A stretch of DNA of 64,000 nt. Origin: JBDIVL01 sp039794405 (GTDB lineage Bacteria; Planctomycetota; Brocadiia; Brocadiales; Brocadiaceae). Under the pieces are notes generated by a model. That model saw only the letters and a program-made list of their open reading frames with translations, ran no database searches and was not told the origin of the DNA. How positions within the stretch are numbered: position 1 is the first letter of the stretch; the number at the start of each line of letters is the position of its first letter. Location: contig JBDIVL010000017.1 of the NCBI GenBank assembly GCA_039794405.1, positions 1-64,000 on the forward strand, given 5' to 3'. This document shows, piece by piece, positions 8,710 through 17,039 of the stretch. The translations under genes were made by a program, and so were the position numbers.

Positions 8710-9648
8710 ATGGAAAATGCACCTGTAAACTGGATAGATGATTATTTCAATCAATACGAACTGCACAAACATGCTTTTAAAAACGTTGTATGCCAGGTTC
8801 AATCAAAAATTCAAAAGATCATAATCGCGGACACCTATAATTATGGGAAATGCCTTATCCTTGATAATGAATTTCAATCAGCGGAGGCAGATGAATTTGT
8901 TTATCATGAGGCCCTTGTGCATCCTTCTCTTATTTTACATCAGGGTGTGGAGGATGTGCTTATTATCGGCGGCGGTGAGGGTGCGACTCTCCGGGAGGTG
9001 CTGCGATATCAAATGGTAAAAAAGGCTGTAATGGTTGATCTTGATCAGGAGATGATCACCTGTGCAAAAAAGTTTCTTCCCTCATTCCATGCGGGTGCAT
9101 TTGATGATAACCGTACAAAGCTGATTATTGAAGACGGCAGGAAGTATCTTGAACATGTGGAAGAACGATTTGATGTTGTTATTATAGATGTAAATGATCC
9201 GCTGGAGGGAGGGCATTCTTATATGCTTTTTACCATGGAATTTTACCAAATCATAGCGGAAAAGCTGAAAAAGGATGGAATACTTATTGTGCAATCAGGC
9301 GCTGCTTCAATTACAGAAAATGACGCATTTACGAGCATTTGTAATACCCTGGGTAAGGTATTTCAGCATGTATTTCCTTATACTGTTTATATTCCCTCTT
9401 ATGCACTGCAATGGGGTTTTACTTTATCGACACAAAATCCAGGCAACTTAGATATTACTGGTGACGAGATCGATAACAGAATTGCCTCAAGGGTTACTGG
9501 TACCCTTCGTTTTTACGATAGTATCACCCATCACGCCTTATTTAATCTGCCAAAGTATTTGCGAACAGACATTCAAAGACAAAAGCGAATTATAAAGGAT
9601 AAAGATCCGTTAACAGAACATTACCCGGGTGTTTCCAAGAGCTTTTGA
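8710..9648 (+). CDS. Aminopropyltransferase (SpeE family, thermospermine-synthase-like)
   Basis: 312 residues from the ATG at 8710 (GATGAGAG just upstream); a TTG at 8689 abutting the speD stop would add seven residues. SAM-type fold with GGGEGATLREV, VDLDQEM and IEDGRKYL. The catalytic loop reads DVNDPLEGGHSYMLFTMEFY. Classical spermidine synthases have DSSDPxGPA at this place, whereas plant ACL5-type thermospermine synthases have DLADPxEGGPCYxLYT, which is much closer. So the product may be a longer or branched polyamine rather than spermidine. Family membership is certain, substrate is not. Co-operonic with speD. Confidence 0.9.
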   Translation: MENAPVNWIDDYFNQYELHKHAFKNVVCQVQSKIQKIIIADTYNYGKCLILDNEFQSAEADEFVYHEALVHPSLILHQGVEDVLIIGGGEGATLREVLRYQMVKKAVMVDLDQEMITCAKKFLPSFHAGAFDDNRTKLIIEDGRKYLEHVEERFDVVIIDVNDPLEGGHSYMLFTMEFYQIIAEKLKKDGILIVQSGAASITENDAFTSICNTLGKVFQHVFPYTVYIPSYALQWGFTLSTQNPGNLDITGDEIDNRIASRVTGTLRFYDSITHHALFNLPKYLRTDIQRQKRIIKDKDPLTEHYPGVSKSF

Positions 9649-9784
9649 GGTGTGTTGTATATAAACATTCTGCACGACCTTGATTGTATAGGAATTTTCC
9701 TTTTCTGTTTTGAAAGGTTAAGTTTTTTGTAACGATAAGTATGTGTATTGCGCATAAATCAATACTTCTATACAACAGGAATAC

Positions 9785-11386
9785 ATGAAATCTATTCGGG
9801 AATACCACGAAGCAACAAAGCATAGTTGGGAAAGACTTTATCAAGACCGCCATGTCATTGACTGGTCAAACGAGCCAAATCCTTTTCGTACTTACCTAGA
9901 TTCTCCAAGGATAAATTTGGGAAGTAACTTTGAGAAGATGGAAAGTTCACTATCCGGTATCTGGCCTTTTAGGAGTGTTAGACCAAGAAATAAACCTATT
10001 ACGCTAAATACCATATCTACACTTCTTTATTATTCAATGGCCATCAGTGCATGGAAATCGTACCCCGGTGCAAGACCCTGGTCGTTAAGAGTTAATCCAA
10101 GCAGTGGAGATCTTCATCCTACGGAGACACATCTTTATGTACACAATGTGGAAGGCATTTTCTCCGGCGCATACCATTATTTTGTGAAAGATCATCAGAT
10201 AGAGCAAAGGGTCGTTGGAGATTTTGTACCACATTTATGGCAATCTCTTGGTGGTATCTCCGAAACACCACCCATTATTATTGGATTGAATTCCATCTTC
10301 TGGCGTGAGGCATGGAAATATCAATCCAGGGCTTTACGCTATTGTTATTTAGATTTAGGACATGCTATGGCATGTATTATGGCAGCGGCACATGCGTTAG
10401 GACTTTCCGGATTTTTTATCGGTGAATTTTACGACGATAATATACGGAAGTATCTTTGTCTGAATGAGACGGATGAACAAATACTCTTATTTTTGTCCCT
10501 TGATACAAAACAACCTGCAATCGACAGGCACTCGAAAAAAATTCAAAAGGACAGTATACATGCCTCAGCACAGATAAACAGGCTTTCAAGCGAAGAAGTT
10601 GAGTATCCACTCATTCGGGATGGGCATGCACTTACCTGTGAAAAATATCATATGAGTCCTCCACAGGAGGAGTATATATCATTTGCAAACAATTTTGCCC
10701 TGAATGCTAAAAAAATCATTAAAGTTGATACGGTTGTGCCTGATGTCAGTGAATATTTATTAAAATGGACCATAAGACACAGGAGATCCGCTGTTGATTT
10801 TGATGGTAAAACACCGCTACCGAGAAACATATTTTATTTCCTCCTGTGGCTGCTGCATCTTCCCTATAAAGCGGATTTCTCCACTCACGATGGCCCACCT
10901 CTGGTTGTTCCTTACTTATATATTCATCGGGTAGAGGGGTTGGAGAGGGGGGTATACTATTTTGACAGGATAGGCAGACAGTTGTATTTGTTATCCAAAG
11001 GTGACATGCGAAATACTGCGAAGGGGTTAAGTTTAAACCAGGATATTGCCGGTGATTCAGCGTTTGCCGTTAGCTTTATCAGCAACTTTGATTTTGCTTT
11101 ACGGAAATACGGTGATAGAGGATACCGCTATATACATTACGAGGCAGGATTTCTGGGTCAGGCTTTATATTTAGGTGCAACAACAACGGGATTTGATGCA
11201 ACAGGCATTGGGGCCTTTCTTGACGATGACGTACATACCTTTCTCAAGACACCATCAGAACAACAGGTCGTATATCATTTCACGGTGGGGAAAAGAATTG
11301 ATGATCCACGAATTACAACGCTCCCTGCGTATAAACATTTACATGATAGTGAGGAGGATATAAGAGAGGCAATGGATAGAGGTTGA
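9785..11386 (+). CDS. SagB-type nitroreductase-fold dehydrogenase, tandem two-domain
   Basis: 533 residues made of two SagB/ThcOx-like flavin oxidoreductase domains, about 60-250 and 310-520. Each has the family pattern: an N-terminal RP/LP segment, 'NPSSGDLHPTE' in the first copy, 'GVYYF/GAYHYF' strands and a C-terminal ATGIGAF-like segment. The opening EYHEATKHS is typical of this family. SagB proteins oxidise azoline rings in peptide natural products, but tandem genomic versions without cyclase or precursor genes, as here, have no established role. No McbC/SagCD partner is seen nearby. Confidence 0.85.
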   Translation: MKSIREYHEATKHSWERLYQDRHVIDWSNEPNPFRTYLDSPRINLGSNFEKMESSLSGIWPFRSVRPRNKPITLNTISTLLYYSMAISAWKSYPGARPWSLRVNPSSGDLHPTETHLYVHNVEGIFSGAYHYFVKDHQIEQRVVGDFVPHLWQSLGGISETPPIIIGLNSIFWREAWKYQSRALRYCYLDLGHAMACIMAAAHALGLSGFFIGEFYDDNIRKYLCLNETDEQILLFLSLDTKQPAIDRHSKKIQKDSIHASAQINRLSSEEVEYPLIRDGHALTCEKYHMSPPQEEYISFANNFALNAKKIIKVDTVVPDVSEYLLKWTIRHRRSAVDFDGKTPLPRNIFYFLLWLLHLPYKADFSTHDGPPLVVPYLYIHRVEGLERGVYYFDRIGRQLYLLSKGDMRNTAKGLSLNQDIAGDSAFAVSFISNFDFALRKYGDRGYRYIHYEAGFLGQALYLGATTTGFDATGIGAFLDDDVHTFLKTPSEQQVVYHFTVGKRIDDPRITTLPAYKHLHDSEEDIREAMDRG

Positions 11387-12116
11387 AAGGTTAGATAGAG
11401 GATTTGTGCGGGAAAGACACGAATATGAGAAAGCATACATTTATTGCGGTACCTATTCTGCATGGCTTAAAAGAAAATTGGGAACCTCCAAAATTAAGTA
11501 TGGTGTCACCAGAATTCACCTATTTTTATCAAAAATGTATTATATCGACTGTGTCCAGATTTATCATAAAGAAAAGATTTGCCCTATAAGGAAGCCCTTG
11601 ATTATTTCACTTGACTATAAAACTGAACAGGCTAAAATCTTTCCATGAGTTCATACCTTATTTATCAATTTTGAGATACATCCAGGAAATATTGAGAAAA
11701 TAAAAGTCTATTGTTCAATCTAAAGTTTGAAAGAAACTTGCTCGGCGATTGAAATCATATAAAAACATTGGATTACCGACGGTAGAGTGCTACATCTGAA
11801 CTTCGGAAATGTCTGAAATTAAATTTGCTTAAAGATTACCATCCAAAACGGAACGGTAAATTTCTGATACAGGTACAGAAAGTTTCTAAAGTAGCCCGTT
11901 TTATTGCATGGCTTACAGAAAAAAGAGTGTATAAGTATCTTGTACATGTTAAGGGATTTAAGATTGGATTTATTAAAAGTATTATGAAAATTGTTGAAAT
12001 AAAAGAAAGCGATTTGTAATTCCTGAACAATACTAACCACAAGGCTGTTGTAAATAACCAAAGCCATATTGATCTGCTTATTCTATTGAAGTATCCCTCT
12101 GTATAGTACAACTAGA
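11387..12116. other. 730-base gap with no convincing gene
   Basis: Separates the SagB-type gene from the accessory operon. Short open frames (at 11404-11648 and 11825-12019) have no start signals, no recognisable motifs and skewed composition; I do not call them. The promoter of the downstream operon should lie here, but I find no clean -35/-10 pair. Confidence 0.5.
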
Positions 12117-15100
12117 ATGGTTAAAAGAGAATTAGTATTGGATCTTCTAAAAGAAAACTCAATTGGGTTTACTTCATCTGAGCTTCGAACAAGACTGCAT
12201 GCCAAATCATTGAGGTTAGCCGAATACGAAGTACTAAAAGAATTGAGAACACTTCAATTTGAAGGTATTGTCCGTCTTGAACGAGGTCGTTGGATTACCA
12301 CTGCTCCTAAAATACCGAATAGTTCTCCATCGATTAAAATACAATCTTCCCTTTCAAATACGACCGCACCATCGACACAATCACCCTTTTCAGAAATAAC
12401 TCCTCCATGGTCTCCCAGCAAAAGTCGTATATTAAATAACGTTGCCATTTCTGCTGAAAATAAACCTATTGTTCAAAAACCAGCCGAATTTTCAGGGCCG
12501 TGGGGTACATTCCGTAAACTACTTGGTTATTATGCTGACTGTATTAAAAATGATGAGGGGTGTGAGGCATCTTGCTATTTAGATGATTGTGGGAAACGGT
12601 TTATATTTTTAGACAAGGTTGGTTATTGGTATCCCCAAGTTGGTCAAATGTGGAGAATACATATTCATTTGGGTCAAAGTTTACAAGGTTTTGCAAGGAA
12701 TCTTAGCTCGTTAGGAGAATCAGGAGTGCTTTTATTAGGTTATCCCTTACAAATATGGACAAAAACAGATGCTGAGGGAATAGAAAGTGTTTTTATGAAA
12801 CCAATTTTTACTTATCAGCTTACAGTGGCACACGAAACTAATGGGTTTCAGATTATCTGTGAAGACCCATGGCCTGAGGCTAATTTGGATTGGCTGAGTT
12901 ATGCAATAAAGCAGGCAGAACACCAGAGGGCCTTTTTGGCAGCATGTGGTTTAATGGATCGCGGACAAATAGACGAATCTTTTGGTGATGGAAGCAGATT
13001 TGCAGATGCGCCAGATCTCAAAACTCTCGCCAGTGGAGTTACAAAGTTTTTTTCGGAAAAACTACGTGAGCCTCTTTTACCCGAAAGTGTGTCATCTTAT
13101 TTGCCAAAAAAATTATCGAGTGGTATATATAACAAGGCGGTGTTGATGATTGGAAATAGGACAAGATATACTAAGACATTGTTAAAAGAGCTTGCCCAAA
13201 TTGCCTCATGCAGTGATGAACAGTTAGATCAAACTGCATTGAGATTTATTTTTAAAAATCGGGATCAAAGCCCTGATTCTTTTCAGGAACCTGGCATATC
13301 ACAGGAAAATATTCACGAGTGTGCAGTGCTTGAAACTGACCAATTAAACGGGGAACAAAGACAATGTATAGCATCTTTACTGTTTGAGAATCTAACGGTA
13401 GTTACAGGGCCTCCCGGAACCGGAAAAAGCCAGGTTGTTGCCGTGTCGATGGCTAATGCAAGGCTAAGAGATCAAAATGTTATCTTTTCAAGTCGTAATC
13501 ATAAAGCGATAGATGCTGTTGTAGATAGGCTGGTTCTGGACAACGGGCAACCACTTGTTGCTCGTGCAAATGCGAAGAAAGATCCATCCCTTAGCTTCGG
13601 ATTTGAGGAAGCAATAAAGCAATTGTTGAGCATGGAATATGACGAAGGTGCAAAGGAACGATGGCAAAAGGTACAATCCAGGGTTATGCACTTACTTCAA
13701 AAGCGTGGCGAGTATGGTATACAGGTCGATAAGCTCCAACAACTGCGTGACTGCCTTGGAAACATAGGACAACGCATGGAAAATATTTCCGAGGGTTGGA
13801 GTTTCCGCATGATAGAAGAACTTAATATGGTATTTGATACGTTTCCCGTAAGAGCTATTGAAAGATTAGAATGTAGTGTTGGTCATTTGAGAGTAAAAAA
13901 GAGGATATCTTTGTTTGACCGTTTTGGAGGAAGGTTTAAGAGCATTTTTCTTTCTGGAGTGACCAATCGGGTTCGTAACTTTATGAAAAATAGTTGTCCG
14001 ACCTGGCCAGAGATTCCACAGCATAAGGATTATGTTGGATTATGTGAATTATCAGAGATTCTGCCACAGTATATCGCAGCATCTAAGTATTGTGCACTAA
14101 GAAAAGAGGCAGAACCTATTGAAGAAGAGCTAAGGAATATGCCATCTATTGATAAACTGACTGAGAAAATAAAGTCAATTTCAGAAGAATTAGAAAAAAT
14201 AGTTCAAGATATGCTTCGGCTAGATATTGTACGCAGAACTGGTTTGCCACGAGATGCTGACCGTGAATCTCTTGCATCGCTCAGGTCTGCATTGAGGGGA
14301 TTGGATCAGCCCGTTTCTGATGTAGAAGACAGAAAGGCCGTGCAAGATGCTCTCGCAAATTATACGCCTTATATCCTTAGACATTTTCCACTATGGGCTG
14401 TTACTAATTTATCTACGGGATCGAAGTTCCCCCTATTGAGCGGGCTTTTTGATCTTGCAATAATAGATGAGGCAAGTCAATGTGATATACCTTCAGCGAT
14501 ACCGATTTTATTCCGAGCCAGGCGGGTTGGCGTTGTAGGCGACCCTCAACAACTTTCCCACGTAACAAAAATTAAGGGATCAAGAGATGCACTTCTGAGA
14601 AAGCGTCACGGAATTACACAAATGAACAATGAGCAGAGATTTTCATACCCGGATACATCTCTCTATGATCTATTTGCCCAAACGAACGGCATAAATCCCG
14701 TTATGCTTAAAGAGACGTATAGGTCAACATCTGAGATTGCCGAATATTCCAATCAAAATTTCTATGGAGGACAACTTCGGGTTTTAACGGCAACAGATCG
14801 TTTAAATATTCCCAGAAATGTAAGGCCTGGAATACATTGGACAGAGGTTGTTTCTGAGATAAAGAGTGCAGGTCCTCATGGATGTATTGCACCGGAAGAG
14901 GTGGTTTGTGTTGTTAATATCGTGAAAAGGCTGTTGCTGGAGAATCAATTCGAAGGTACTGTTGGTGTGGTAACGCCATTTGTTCAACAAAAGATTCGTT
15001 TGTACGATAATTTATGCCAGGAGATACCTTTAGAGCATAGGATGCGTACGCAACTACTTATTGATACAGCCCATGGTTTTCAAGGTGACGAGCGTGACGT

Positions 15101-15644
15101 TATGATTATGAGCTTATGTGTCGGTCCTGATATGCCACCAGGCTCCAGGGGATTTATAAGGCAGACGGCAAATTTGATGAACGTTGCCGTGAGTCGTGCG
15201 CGGGCAGTACTTCATGTGGTAGGAAACAAATCATGGGTTTCACAATCGGGTATTCCCCATCTTGAAAAACTTGCGTTTACGGGGAGAGATACTATTCCAA
15301 AGGGTTTGGGTACTCAATCACGTTGGCATCCGCATGAGTCACCTTGGGAGAAGGTTCTATATAACGCCTTAAAAGAGAAAGGATTGGAACCTGAACCTCA
15401 ATATCACGTAATGGGGCGTCGGCTTGATATGGCGCTTATTCGTGATGAAAATAAAAAGATTGATATTGAGGTCGACGGCGATAGCCACCATCGCAATCCT
15501 GATGGAACGAGGAAAAGGGATGATGTTTGGCGTGATATTCAATTACAAAGCGCTGGTTGGCGGGTTATGCGCTTTTGGGTATATCAAATTCGTGAAAATT
15601 TAGATGATTGTGTCCATAAAATCTTTAAGGTATGGAGCGAATAA
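12117..15644 (+). CDS. SF1 (Upf1-like) helicase with N-terminal wHTH and C-terminal Vsr/DUF559-type nuclease
   Basis: 1175 residues. Residues 1-65 form a winged-helix/HARE-HTH-like domain. The helicase core has Walker A GPPGTGKS at about 431-438, DEASQCD at about 784 (motif II), VGDPQQL at about 808 (motif III) and HGFQGDERDVMIMS near 985 (motif V); a large helical insert lies between motifs I and II, as in Upf1/IGHMBP2-type enzymes. The last ~95 residues carry a PD-(D/E)xK-like nuclease of the Vsr/DUF559 kind: RRLDMAL..., DIEVDGDSHH, RDIQLQSAGWRVMRFW. First gene of a same-strand operon; the next ATG is one base past its stop. Probably the effector or nucleic-acid remodeller of an anti-invader system. 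Confidence 0.88.
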   Translation: MVKRELVLDLLKENSIGFTSSELRTRLHAKSLRLAEYEVLKELRTLQFEGIVRLERGRWITTAPKIPNSSPSIKIQSSLSNTTAPSTQSPFSEITPPWSPSKSRILNNVAISAENKPIVQKPAEFSGPWGTFRKLLGYYADCIKNDEGCEASCYLDDCGKRFIFLDKVGYWYPQVGQMWRIHIHLGQSLQGFARNLSSLGESGVLLLGYPLQIWTKTDAEGIESVFMKPIFTYQLTVAHETNGFQIICEDPWPEANLDWLSYAIKQAEHQRAFLAACGLMDRGQIDESFGDGSRFADAPDLKTLASGVTKFFSEKLREPLLPESVSSYLPKKLSSGIYNKAVLMIGNRTRYTKTLLKELAQIASCSDEQLDQTALRFIFKNRDQSPDSFQEPGISQENIHECAVLETDQLNGEQRQCIASLLFENLTVVTGPPGTGKSQVVAVSMANARLRDQNVIFSSRNHKAIDAVVDRLVLDNGQPLVARANAKKDPSLSFGFEEAIKQLLSMEYDEGAKERWQKVQSRVMHLLQKRGEYGIQVDKLQQLRDCLGNIGQRMENISEGWSFRMIEELNMVFDTFPVRAIERLECSVGHLRVKKRISLFDRFGGRFKSIFLSGVTNRVRNFMKNSCPTWPEIPQHKDYVGLCELSEILPQYIAASKYCALRKEAEPIEEELRNMPSIDKLTEKIKSISEELEKIVQDMLRLDIVRRTGLPRDADRESLASLRSALRGLDQPVSDVEDRKAVQDALANYTPYILRHFPLWAVTNLSTGSKFPLLSGLFDLAIIDEASQCDIPSAIPILFRARRVGVVGDPQQLSHVTKIKGSRDALLRKRHGITQMNNEQRFSYPDTSLYDLFAQTNGINPVMLKETYRSTSEIAEYSNQNFYGGQLRVLTATDRLNIPRNVRPGIHWTEVVSEIKSAGPHGCIAPEEVVCVVNIVKRLLLENQFEGTVGVVTPFVQQKIRLYDNLCQEIPLEHRMRTQLLIDTAHGFQGDERDVMIMSLCVGPDMPPGSRGFIRQTANLMNVAVSRARAVLHVVGNKSWVSQSGIPHLEKLAFTGRDTIPKGLGTQSRWHPHESPWEKVLYNALKEKGLEPEPQYHVMGRRLDMALIRDENKKIDIEVDGDSHHRNPDGTRKRDDVWRDIQLQSAGWRVMRFWVYQIRENLDDCVHKIFKVWSE

Positions 15645-15645
15645 T

Positions 15646-17028
15646 ATGACAGAAACAGCGATGAATGAAACACCAGAGCGTAAAGGGTCATATTTGGATC
15701 GTGGTTTTCCGATGGGTAAAACACTTTTAGGTATCCTTGGGGTTGTGTTCTTTTTACAAAGTCTTTCAGCATGGAAGATAATGAACCTGGAAAGAGAAAA
15801 AGCATCATTTGAAGCTGAAAGACAAAACTTTCATATGCTCAAGCAACAATTGCCAGATTTGCAAAAAACAACTTCAGACCTCGAAATGAAAAAACTGGAG
15901 CTTCAAGGAGTTGTTGATACCCTGGAAAAAAGAAAAACAATGATCCTTGGTGAATTGAAACAGTTTGAACAAAAAGCAAATGACCTTAAATCTGCCAATG
16001 AATTTACCGAAAGTCGGTTAAAGAATACAGATAATCTACTTACGGAGCGGAAAGCAAAGTGTGAAGAATTACAGGTACAGCAAAAGAATTTTCATGAGGA
16101 AGTTAGTGCCCTTGAATCTAAAATCAAGGAGTACAATTTAGAATTCAATGCCTTGCAGGAAAGGGTAAATAAATTACGAGGTGAAGAAAAAGGTCTTGAA
16201 GTTAAAATCGTGAGATTGGAAACCAGAGAGGATGAGTTACGAAAATTGAACACAGAATTCTCAAGTGTAATCGCAAATTTAAAATCAGAATGTACTGAAT
16301 TTGCTCAGTATCAAAACGAGGTGAAGATTAATTTAAAAAGCGCTACTAGTGTGTTGGAAGATACTACCCAAACCATGCGTGGATCTATTGCTAAAATTGA
16401 CCATGAAGTTACGAATCTTAAAAACTCAACAGATGGTCTCAATCAGAAACAAATAGTTATGTCAGAAATTCAGAATAAATTTGAAACTGCCATTTTAAAG
16501 GTAGAGAATAGTGCGGAAGGATTATCTGCTGGTAAGCTGGATATAGCTGCTCAGACGCTTGAAGATGCCACAAAGAATATGCATAGCGCAACTATTAAAT
16601 TTGACCAGGAATTCGCAAATTTGAAAAGCTCTGCTGCTGATTTAAAAAATGGAGTTGACCAGTCAACCAATAATTTAAAAGCAAGTGTTGACCAACTGTC
16701 AAACGTATTTACTCAGTCAGATAAGTTGTTTGAAGGCTTAGTTAAAGAACTGAACAGCTTCCAGCAAAAACAGGTAGCTATGGTAGAAATACAGAATAGA
16801 TTTGCAACGACACTTAAGCAAATAGAAAGTAGTGCGGAGAATTTCACCTCTGACAAATTAGGATTACAGGAAACATACAGGAAATTAAAAGGAGAAGCAT
16901 CAGATGCAATCAAGAGAATAGAGGAACTTCGAGAGGTTAATTTAAAACTCCAAAAAGAATTTGATGGGTTAAGAAAAACCGTTAGTATACCGCCGAGGGA
17001 CGAAGGTGTAAAGGCAACTAAGCAATAG
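15646..17028 (+). CDS. Membrane-anchored long coiled-coil protein of the McrBC-like operon
   Basis: 460 residues. The ATG at 15646 is chosen because GGAG lies 8 bases upstream inside the previous gene's end. One membrane helix at about residues 24-43 is followed by more than 400 residues of predicted coiled coil with heptads rich in E, K, L and N. The C-terminal half contains an internal duplication: KQIVMSEIQNKF...SAEGLSAGKL recurs as KQVAMVEIQNRF...SAENFTSDKL about 110 residues later. I recognise no enzymatic motif. By position and architecture it resembles the scaffold proteins encoded with coiled-coil McrB homologues, and could co-assemble with the coiled coil of the following AAA+ protein at the membrane. 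Confidence 0.8.
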   Translation: MTETAMNETPERKGSYLDRGFPMGKTLLGILGVVFFLQSLSAWKIMNLEREKASFEAERQNFHMLKQQLPDLQKTTSDLEMKKLELQGVVDTLEKRKTMILGELKQFEQKANDLKSANEFTESRLKNTDNLLTERKAKCEELQVQQKNFHEEVSALESKIKEYNLEFNALQERVNKLRGEEKGLEVKIVRLETREDELRKLNTEFSSVIANLKSECTEFAQYQNEVKINLKSATSVLEDTTQTMRGSIAKIDHEVTNLKNSTDGLNQKQIVMSEIQNKFETAILKVENSAEGLSAGKLDIAAQTLEDATKNMHSATIKFDQEFANLKSSAADLKNGVDQSTNNLKASVDQLSNVFTQSDKLFEGLVKELNSFQQKQVAMVEIQNRFATTLKQIESSAENFTSDKLGLQETYRKLKGEASDAIKRIEELREVNLKLQKEFDGLRKTVSIPPRDEGVKATKQ

Positions 17029-17039
17029 GGAGAAACAAG

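Noticed and set aside
11404..12019. Two small plus-strand open frames between the SagB-type gene and the helicase
   Set aside because: No ribosome sites, no recognisable motifs, and overlapping open frames on the other strand of equal quality.
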